DNA from: an uncultured Bacteroidota bacterium | GTDB taxonomy: Bacteria > Bacteroidota > Bacteroidia > Chitinophagales > S012-47 | Reading direction: 5' to 3' | Assembly: GCA_913062655.1 (NCBI GenBank) | Contig: CAJXXO010000051.1 | Coordinates: 1 to 12,181, forward strand | Length of the DNA: 12,181 bases | Shown: positions 6,897 through 12,181 of the stretch, piece by piece | Position numbering within the stretch: the first letter of the stretch is position 1 | Layout: each line of letters opens with the position of its first letter | Notes under the pieces: model-generated | The model's input: the letters and a program-made list of their open reading frames with translations, nothing else | What the model was told of the DNA's origin: nothing | Databases searched by the model: none | Translations under genes and position numbers: made by a program

Positions 6897-8201
6897 TTAC
6901 TTTTTTAGTCGATAGACCACGCCTCCGGTAAGGCTAATCCCAGCCTCTCTTGTCACATTCAACGCAGCCGGCACCTGAGCTGTACCTTTGTAGATGTTTG
7001 GCAAACCGATAATTGCCTGCATACCTACCTGTGCAGACCACCGTTTCCAAAGGGGGAATTGTTGCTGTACGCCCAGCAGCAGCCCATAGTCAATAGACTT
7101 AAACTGGCCGGTACGAGCAAAATTGTCGTCTCCCACTTCCTCGCTGGCAGATTGCAGCCGCGCCACGTACCCCCCCATCAATACCTGGGTTCGGGAAGAT
7201 AGAGGTGCTAGGTAGTACAACTGCAGGCGCTGGTATTGCAAGTGGATACTACGATCAACATAACGCGCGCTGACGTACTGTTTGTAGTCTTGCCGGGCCG
7301 GTGAGACGAGTAACAGGTCTGCGCCCACGCCATGCCGGCCTCTGATCAAGGCTTGTATGCGAATGCCCAGATCGGGCGACCAACTGGTCCGCGTATCGAG
7401 CAACGAGTTCGGGTTCAGGCCATAACGGGTTTCAGGGCTAAGCAACCAGGTGTTTTTCCATCCTCCAGTCAGCCCCACATGAGTAACACTAAAGAATGGT
7501 GGATCAGCCGGGATATTGACTGCAGGCATCGGTTTCAAAAAATGATTGAGATCCTTCTCCCACTTGTAGGGCGATAATCCGGTTAGCCCTTCGCGCTCAG
7601 CCTTAGACTCTTCTGCAGGGATAGATGCGGTTGTTAGGGGTTGTGCTTGCTCCGTTGTGCGGGTATTCAGTGGTGGTTGATCACGGCCAGTGGTGTGTGT
7701 AGTAGCATACGTTGATCCATCACTGGTCATTGTATGATTTGAGGTAGCCAAATTATCGGAGCTAGCCTGGGTGGGAGCTTGTGCCTGAAGGGGCTCGGTT
7801 GAGGCTACTGGAGTCGATTCCTTGGTTCCTTCTGCGGCAAAGGATTCAGCATCCACCGATGGTTTGGCGCTTGCCGGGGATGGGACAATCAGGGTGTCGG
7901 CCAGTGGGCCTTGCAACTGTTCACTAATGGTCTGCCCTGCTTGTGGCATTTCATGGTTGAGCGGAAAACTGCCAACGAGGAGAAAAAGGGTTACCCAGCC
8001 CATCATTACTGGCCCCCACCACGAAATTCCACTCGAAGAGGCCGGAGGGGCCACCGGTACTTGATCCAACCGTTCCGAAATGGTATCCCAAGCGCTATCA
8101 ATATCAAGTTGCTCCTGCACATTATCCCACACCTCTTCCGGGACCGGTTCTTGTAGCCGGTCAAACCACTGCTTGTAGGCGGATGTAAACTTGTCTTTCA
8201 T
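6897..8201 (-). CDS. Putative trans-envelope anti-sigma factor with C-terminal beta-barrel-like domain
   Basis: The 434-residue product follows the ECF sigma gene with TGATG overlap, the usual place for its regulator. Residues 1-60 should be cytoplasmic and hold two similar motifs, VWDNVQEQLD and AWDTISERLD, of the kind found in Bacteroidota anti-sigma proteins. One hydrophobic segment (about 62-81) crosses the inner membrane. Residues 85-205 form a Ser/Thr/Ala/Pro/Gln-rich low-complexity linker. Residues 235-434 show alternating aromatic and hydrophobic strands (FSVTHVGLTGGW, HLQYQRLQLYYLAPL, YGLLLGVQQQF, SLTGGVVYRL), like small outer-membrane barrels of the PorT type. The layout matches the dual membrane-spanning anti-sigma factors (Dma) described in Bacteroides thetaiotaomicron, as I recall them. 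It should hold the sigma factor inactive until an outer-membrane signal arrives. The ATG at 8201 is chosen over one 24 bases upstream because it forms the TGATG junction. Barrel insertion is inferred. Confidence 0.8.
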   Translation of the reverse strand: MKDKFTSAYKQWFDRLQEPVPEEVWDNVQEQLDIDSAWDTISERLDQVPVAPPASSSGISWWGPVMMGWVTLFLLVGSFPLNHEMPQAGQTISEQLQGPLADTLIVPSPASAKPSVDAESFAAEGTKESTPVASTEPLQAQAPTQASSDNLATSNHTMTSDGSTYATTHTTGRDQPPLNTRTTEQAQPLTTASIPAEESKAEREGLTGLSPYKWEKDLNHFLKPMPAVNIPADPPFFSVTHVGLTGGWKNTWLLSPETRYGLNPNSLLDTRTSWSPDLGIRIQALIRGRHGVGADLLLVSPARQDYKQYVSARYVDRSIHLQYQRLQLYYLAPLSSRTQVLMGGYVARLQSASEEVGDDNFARTGQFKSIDYGLLLGVQQQFPLWKRWSAQVGMQAIIGLPNIYKGTAQVPAALNVTREAGISLTGGVVYRLKK

Positions 8202-8746
8202 CACCCGTGGGTTTGACTGATCCATTTTTTCAGCAGGCCACGTGCCCGGCTGTATTGTGACTTTGATGTGCCTTCACTGATCGATAATTTCTCTGCGATC
8301 TGCCGATGGTTAAGGTTGTCGATAACATACAGGTTGAAGATGATGCGTGCCTGTTCTGGCAGTTGTTTGATCAACCCTAGCATCTTATCAAGGGGCAGAT
8401 GAATGGGCGACTCTTCTTCTTCAGCCGTATCGGGCAGTTGCTCCTTGGCTTCAACCATTCTCATCTTGCTGTGCTTCCGCAGGTAATCGATGGCCGTATT
8501 GGCCACTATGCGGTTCATCCAACCTTCCAGGGCGCCTTTACCGGTGTACTTATGGAGCGATTGAAAAATTTTGACAAAACCATCCTGCAGCACATCCTTG
8601 GCGGCATCGCGGTCGCCAGTGTACTGTAGGGCAATATGGTACAGCCGCTGTGCATGGGCTCGATACAGCTCTTCCTGTGCCTGCCTGTCGTTCTGCAAGC
8701 AACGCGCAATTACATCAGTCGCATTGTGGTTTACTGTACCTCCCAA
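8201..8746 (-). CDS. ECF-family RNA polymerase sigma factor
   Basis: This 181-residue protein is an extracytoplasmic-function sigma-70 factor that directs RNA polymerase to a small set of promoters. Region 2 (about 26-92) contains the core-binding and -10-recognising DAAKDVLQDGFVKIFQSL and the GWMNRIVANTAIDYLRK helix. Region 4 (about 120-176) contains LPEQARIIFNLYVI and the helix-turn-helix HRQIAEKLSISEGTSKSQYSRAR, which reads the -35 element. Regions 1 and 3 are absent, as in all ECF factors. The only start that leaves a normal N-terminus is TTG at 8746, 16 bases inside the 3' end of LP3; no ATG exists before residue 76. A GGAGGT lies just after this TTG rather than before it. The gene overlaps the anti-sigma gene by one base. 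It is probably transcribed from the LP3 promoter, which it would itself recognise. Confidence 0.95.
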   Translation of the reverse strand: MGGTVNHNATDVIARCLQNDRQAQEELYRAHAQRLYHIALQYTGDRDAAKDVLQDGFVKIFQSLHKYTGKGALEGWMNRIVANTAIDYLRKHSKMRMVEAKEQLPDTAEEEESPIHLPLDKMLGLIKQLPEQARIIFNLYVIDNLNHRQIAEKLSISEGTSKSQYSRARGLLKKWISQTHG

Positions 8747-9507
8747 TTTTGTGCATTTTCCAACTGATCGATGATCAGGGTATATAAAGTGGTATTGACC
8801 TTGGGATGAATAAAGAGGATTACGTCATCATCTTCCTCCGCATAGTAGGCTTGCTCCAGGGCGGCCACACTGACATTACTAAACCAATCGGCTACGGCAA
8901 AGGTGATCGAGGACTGTACGTTTTCTCCAGCACTTAGCGATATTGCCCCCTGTTGGGTGGCCAACACCTCAAGCACCCATGCGTTGGGAATGGCCAGGTA
9001 TACATCTACATCACCACGCGATGGATGCGAAAAATCGGCTTCCAACCACAAAGCGGGTCTGGCGTCATCCTCAAATTGATCTACAATGTCATACAGCTCT
9101 TCTTCTCCATCGTCACCTTGTTGGACCTCCTCCCACCACTCATCTATCTCGTCTGCTATTTGGTCCTCGAAACCCGGGTCTCCAGAAAAATTGAAGGTAA
9201 TGCGCAGGTAATCATACACCCCCTGCGGCAAATCCATTTCTACCGCAGCAGGGCTGGACAACTCCCATTGGGTGCCGGTGAGGTCGCGTGTAAAAGTGAT
9301 ATCATCAGCGGCAGAACGCTCACCCTCTACGATGAATGAAATGGGCCGCAACGTCAGTCTTTCTGGCTCTAAAGTGCCATTTACGGCATACGACCTATCT
9401 AGCTCCAGCACCAGCGCAACGGGCACCGGCTGCGTGAACTGGCTTTTTGAACAGCTTGCCAGCCACACGGCCATTACCATTACACCTAAAATAGCAAGAA
9501 GACGCAT
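8731..9507 (-). CDS. Lipoprotein LP3, DUF4382-like, first gene of the ECF operon
   Basis: The 258-residue product starts with a clear lipoprotein signal peptide (MRLLAILGVMVMAVWLASC, acylated Cys19), so it is exported and lipid-anchored. Function unknown. The mature protein is acidic, with a Glu/Asp-rich helix around 115-150 (EIDEWWEEVQQGDDGEEEL) and EEDDD at 224-228. The segment MDLPQGVYDYLRITF (91-105) matches LELPAGVYD-type sequence in LP1 and suggests a common DUF4382-like fold. The ATG at 9507 is chosen because an in-frame TTG 18 bases upstream falls inside the predicted -10 element. Transcription should start about 10-15 bases before the ATG, a very short leader. Its 3' end overlaps the ECF sigma start by 16 bases, so sigma translation is probably coupled to it. 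A lipoprotein coupled to a sigma/anti-sigma pair may be part of the sensor, which is inference. Confidence 0.83.
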   Translation of the reverse strand: MRLLAILGVMVMAVWLASCSKSQFTQPVPVALVLELDRSYAVNGTLEPERLTLRPISFIVEGERSAADDITFTRDLTGTQWELSSPAAVEMDLPQGVYDYLRITFNFSGDPGFEDQIADEIDEWWEEVQQGDDGEEELYDIVDQFEDDARPALWLEADFSHPSRGDVDVYLAIPNAWVLEVLATQQGAISLSAGENVQSSITFAVADWFSNVSVAALEQAYYAEEDDDVILFIHPKVNTTLYTLIIDQLENAQNWEVQ

Positions 9508-9525
9508 GAGTCTACGATTTGACAA

Positions 9526-9555
9526 TAAGACGCAGCAATAGTAAAAGGGTTGGAA
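9526..9555 (-). promoter_or_regulatory. Predicted autoregulatory ECF promoter of LP3-sigma-anti-sigma operon
   Basis: TTCCAACCCTTT (9544-9555), 11 bases, then CGTCTTA (9526-9532) on the minus strand: AAC-N16-CGTC. The CGTC core is a known ECF -10 type. It lies between the GT-C/TPR stop codon and the LP3 start, and its upstream side is rich in A/T (two copies of ATTTTTCC on the minus strand), which could act as an UP element. It implies positive autoregulation of the sigma operon. Confidence 0.8.
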
Positions 9556-9569
9556 AAATAATGGAAAAA

Positions 9570-11675
9570 TTATTGCGCAAGTTGCTGATGTTCCCGGGCT
9601 TTGGCGCTATTGCCAATGGCGGCATAGGCGGTGGCAAGGTTGGCGTGGGTCTGTTTGTTGTTGGGATTCCGCTGCAAGGCTTGCTCCAAAAAGGTGATGG
9701 CTTGTTGTGGCTGCCCCATCATGGCATAGGCTACGCCCAGGTTTTCATATCCTTCTGCTCGTTGCGGGGCCAGGGCGACCATCTCCTCAAAGTCGGCTAT
9801 CGACTGCTGTATTTGTCCCAAATGCTGGCCATACACCAGCCCCCGCTTCAGGTACAGGTCAGGATAGTCAGGATGTTGGGTAATGGCGGTATTCAGTAGG
9901 GTAAGTGCGCGCTGTGGTTGTCCATTGTTCATGAGCGACTGCGCCAACCAGGTAATACCGACAGGGTCCATGGGCCGCAGTTCGTGGTAAGCTTGCAAAG
10001 TGAACAAAGCGGCTTTCGGCTCTCCCCGGTTTTGCAGGCGTTGCCCGATGGCCAGGATATTTTTAATGGCGGCTTCATCGCCAGCTTTTTTATAGGCGTT
10101 GATGGCAGACTTGTAGTCACCATTTAGATAGAAGTACACATTGCCCAGTGTTTTCCAGGCATCGAAGTAGGCGGGGTGAATCTCCACGGCTTTTTCCAGG
10201 TATTGTTGGGCCTGTTGCAAGTCCTGCTGCTTTTGCTGCGGAAGCCTGCCCGGTTGCTGACTGCGGTCGTACAAGACACCACCGGCAGCATTGTTGAGCT
10301 TGGCCGATCCGGGCGCATGCTGTACATCGGTGAGGAACAACGTTTCATTACTTTGCCAAACCGGATTTCTCTCGATGGTCGTCCACCCCCACCCAACCAT
10401 AGCCAATAAAAGCAAGGCGACACCAATGCTATTCTTTCTGGCATACGCCCGGAAGGCTGACCAGGTGCCAGACAAAGGATGGGGCGCCACGGTTTTTCGC
10501 CACGCAGGCAACTGGACCAACAGCCATGCTACGGCAACAGCAAAGCCTACCGATGACATATAGATCAATCGCTCTGACATAAACGTACCGATAGGAAAGA
10601 GGGCATTGCTTACTATACTAAAGGTGATGCCATAGTACAACAGCGCCCATCCGATCCACCAGCGCTTGATCAAGCCTAAAATGGCTACTGCAGCACCAAC
10701 GAGATAAAGCAACCCAGATAGAAGAACCCACGGATCACTGAACTGCGTCAACCGAATGTGGTAGGGATAGTAATCGTGTGAAAGCTGTGCCGGCCAAACC
10801 AGCAATTGCAAGTATTTACCCCAGGTGTATAGGATGGTAGCCCACTTTTCATTGGCCGTTGCGCCTACAAATGGGTTATTCATCAGCTCTGTGATGGGGT
10901 TACTGGTAGCGATACTCCCTACCACCTGTAACCGCCAGAAAAGACCCACCGCGGCTATACCAGCCAGCAATAGCGTTACAGCAGCCAGTTTCTTGCCTTT
11001 CACTTCTTCTGTGATCCATAAGGTTGCCGGAATTACCGCCACAAAGGTGTAGGCATTTTCTTTGCTCAAAAGCGCTAGCAGAAAACTGAAACCCGCCAAA
11101 ACCAAGTACTTAGCAGCACCCTGCCGGTACCAACGTAAGCTGCCCCATAAGGCCAGCATACTGAATAGCAAGCTAAATAGCTCATCGCGTCCTTTAATAT
11201 TGACAACCACTTCCGTATGCAATGGATGAACCAGAAAGAGAAGGGTCGCCATAAAGGGTAGCGTAAACTGCCATTTGCCAAATCGATGGGCTAGCAACTC
11301 AAAGAGCAGCACAAACAACAGAGCCCCTGTAAGCGCATAGAAAAGGATATTCAGGAAATGGCTGATCCAGGGATTTTCACCAAACATGGCGATCTCAACG
11401 GCAAAGGAGGCCACCGATAATGGCCGGTACCGGCTGCCGGCCACCAGCTCCTTTTGTTCCCCGAAAAAACCAACGAATGTCTCATGGCTAAAAATATCAT
11501 CAATGCCGGCCCATCCTTGTTGGGTGAATTGATTTTTGGTGATTACGATAGCATCATCCAGGGTGTAGCCGTGGTCACCGGTAAGCACATTAGCATACAG
11601 CACAAAAGGCAATAAGAGTACTATAATCCACTGCCAGCGCGGCCATTGATCCGGTTTATTCAGCGGTGGGGTCAT
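9570..11675 (-). CDS. GT-C/TMTC-like membrane glycosyltransferase with C-terminal TPRs
   Basis: This 701-residue protein has about 11 predicted membrane helices between residues 14 and 432, then a periplasmic tail of TPRs from about 452 to 700. The first loop carries YTLDDAIVI with Asp40-Asp41, the acidic pair expected for lipid-phosphate-sugar-using GT-C enzymes, and SRYRPLSVASF. Residues about 245-305 fit the DUF1736 region of TMTC-type O-mannosyltransferases (WGKYLQLLVWPAQLSHDYYP), and SERLIYMSSVGFA (367-379) is another family landmark. TPR units are clear at about 488-518 and 640-695 (NLGVAYAMMGQPQQAITFLEQAL). Function is probably transfer of a sugar from a polyprenyl carrier onto protein or an envelope glycan; no substrate is shown for bacterial members that I know. 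The ATG at 11675 overlaps the end of lptB by 20 bases, so the two are probably co-transcribed. Confidence 0.85.
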   Translation of the reverse strand: MTPPLNKPDQWPRWQWIIVLLLPFVLYANVLTGDHGYTLDDAIVITKNQFTQQGWAGIDDIFSHETFVGFFGEQKELVAGSRYRPLSVASFAVEIAMFGENPWISHFLNILFYALTGALLFVLLFELLAHRFGKWQFTLPFMATLLFLVHPLHTEVVVNIKGRDELFSLLFSMLALWGSLRWYRQGAAKYLVLAGFSFLLALLSKENAYTFVAVIPATLWITEEVKGKKLAAVTLLLAGIAAVGLFWRLQVVGSIATSNPITELMNNPFVGATANEKWATILYTWGKYLQLLVWPAQLSHDYYPYHIRLTQFSDPWVLLSGLLYLVGAAVAILGLIKRWWIGWALLYYGITFSIVSNALFPIGTFMSERLIYMSSVGFAVAVAWLLVQLPAWRKTVAPHPLSGTWSAFRAYARKNSIGVALLLLAMVGWGWTTIERNPVWQSNETLFLTDVQHAPGSAKLNNAAGGVLYDRSQQPGRLPQQKQQDLQQAQQYLEKAVEIHPAYFDAWKTLGNVYFYLNGDYKSAINAYKKAGDEAAIKNILAIGQRLQNRGEPKAALFTLQAYHELRPMDPVGITWLAQSLMNNGQPQRALTLLNTAITQHPDYPDLYLKRGLVYGQHLGQIQQSIADFEEMVALAPQRAEGYENLGVAYAMMGQPQQAITFLEQALQRNPNNKQTHANLATAYAAIGNSAKAREHQQLAQ

Positions 11676-12181
11676 CGAAGATCTTCTTTCTGCGCAATTC
11701 GAAATTCCGCCCCAGGTACACCTTGCGCACCTGTTCGTCTGCAGCCAACTCCTCAGCCGTGCCAGACTTCAAAATCTTCCCTTCAAACAACAAATAGGCG
11801 CGGTCCGTAATACTCAAGGTTTCCTGCACATTGTGGTCGGTTATGAGGATACCAATATTTTTGGTTCGTAGCTTGGCGACAATGTATTGAATATCCTCCA
11901 CGGCAATGGGATCGATACCGGCAAAGGGTTCGTCCAGAAGAATAAACTTAGGGTCATTCGCCAATGCACGGGCTATCTCTGTTCGCCTCCGCTCACCCCC
12001 AGACAGCAGATCACCCCGGCTTTTGCGCACTTTCTCCAGTCCAAACTCCTTGATCAGGCTTTCCAGCTTTTCGTTCTGGTCATTTTTTGATAGCCCGCTG
12101 AATTCCAGTACCGCCTTGATGTTGTCTTCCACCGTCAGCTTGCGAAATACAGAGGCTTCCTGCGGCAGGTAGCCGATGCCC
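11656..12181 (-). CDS. lptB: LPS export ABC transporter ATPase LptB, 5' end outside the window
   Basis: LptB is the cytoplasmic ATPase that works with LptF and LptG to extract lipopolysaccharide from the inner membrane and push it along the Lpt bridge. The visible 174 residues are the C-terminal part of a protein usually about 240 long; the Walker A motif lies off the window. Seen here are GIGYLPQEASVFRKLTVEDN (Q-loop region), the ABC signature LSGGERRRTEIARALA, Walker B FILLDEPFAGIDP and the switch histidine in ITDHNVQETL. The tail VRKVYLGRNFELRRK is typical of LptB rather than other branched-chain-type ATPases. The stop codon at 11656 lies 20 bases inside the GT-C/TPR gene. No defect is visible. 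Confidence 0.96.
   Translation of the reverse strand, partial: GIGYLPQEASVFRKLTVEDNIKAVLEFSGLSKNDQNEKLESLIKEFGLEKVRKSRGDLLSGGERRRTEIARALANDPKFILLDEPFAGIDPIAVEDIQYIVAKLRTKNIGILITDHNVQETLSITDRAYLLFEGKILKSGTAEELAADEQVRKVYLGRNFELRRKKIFDDPTAE

Noticed and set aside
8735..8743. GGAGGT as a ribosome site for the ECF sigma gene
   Set aside because: It follows the TTG, and no in-frame start codon lies at a suitable distance downstream.
9508..9525. TTG start for LP3 at 9525
   Set aside because: It lies within the predicted -10 region, and the ATG at 9507 gives a canonical signal peptide.
9557..9575. AATAAT...ATTATT inverted repeat as terminator of the GT-C/TPR gene
   Set aside because: The stem is six A/T pairs only, too weak for an intrinsic terminator; it is better seen as an A/T-rich upstream region.
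1..12181. Mobile elements, CRISPR arrays, tRNA or rRNA genes, frameshifted genes
   Set aside because: No terminal repeats, spaced direct repeats, RNA-gene signatures or broken reading frames were seen on reading the window; very divergent small RNAs cannot be excluded.

Overview
The window (about half G+C, almost fully coding) looks like chromosome of a Bacteroidota bacterium, most likely a Cytophagales-type marine or soil lineage; family and genus cannot be read from it. The evidence is an IPExxxVDY-family gene before pyruvate kinase, the acpP-fabF-rnc order, a TAnnTTTG-type promoter, almost no Shine-Dalgarno sequences, and an ECF sigma factor paired with a WD-motif anti-sigma protein that carries a C-terminal beta-barrel-like domain. 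I see no rRNA, tRNA, CRISPR, insertion sequence or phage gene, and no gene-free stretch over 300 bases.

Left part (1-5456), housekeeping. Reading left: pyruvate kinase (3' end cut by the window edge), overlapped by the small IPExxxVDY gene. Reading right from a Bacteroidota-type promoter near 1627-1660: acyl carrier protein, FabF and RNase III, tightly packed. RNase III has a TTG start that directly abuts the FabF stop codon in the same frame. A GH3-family adenylating enzyme reads left and overlaps the rnc 3' end tail to tail by 14 bases.

Middle part (5520-9555), the most interesting region. Five genes read left: a secreted lipoprotein (LP3), an ECF sigma factor, its putative trans-envelope anti-sigma factor, and two more Asp-rich lipoproteins (LP2, LP1). 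LP3, LP2 and LP1 are each preceded by the same bipartite element, TTCCAACCCTTT, exactly 11 bases, then CGTC(C/T)TA. This equals AAC-N16-CGTC, the classical geometry of an ECF promoter. The simplest reading is a self-contained, autoregulated envelope-stress regulon. The sigma factor drives its own operon through the LP3 promoter and also drives LP2 and LP1. The anti-sigma protein has a cytoplasmic WD-motif segment, one membrane helix, a long low-complexity linker and a barrel-like C-terminus, so it could sense the outer membrane directly. Strong terminators lie after LP2 and LP1.

Right part (9570-12181), also reading left: LptB (5' end outside the window), the ATPase of lipopolysaccharide export, overlapped by a large GT-C/TMTC-like membrane protein with C-terminal TPRs. 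These sit just upstream of the ECF unit and could feed readthrough into it. LPS export, a putative envelope glycosyltransferase and an ECF/lipoprotein regulon side by side suggest an envelope-maintenance neighbourhood; this functional link is inference.
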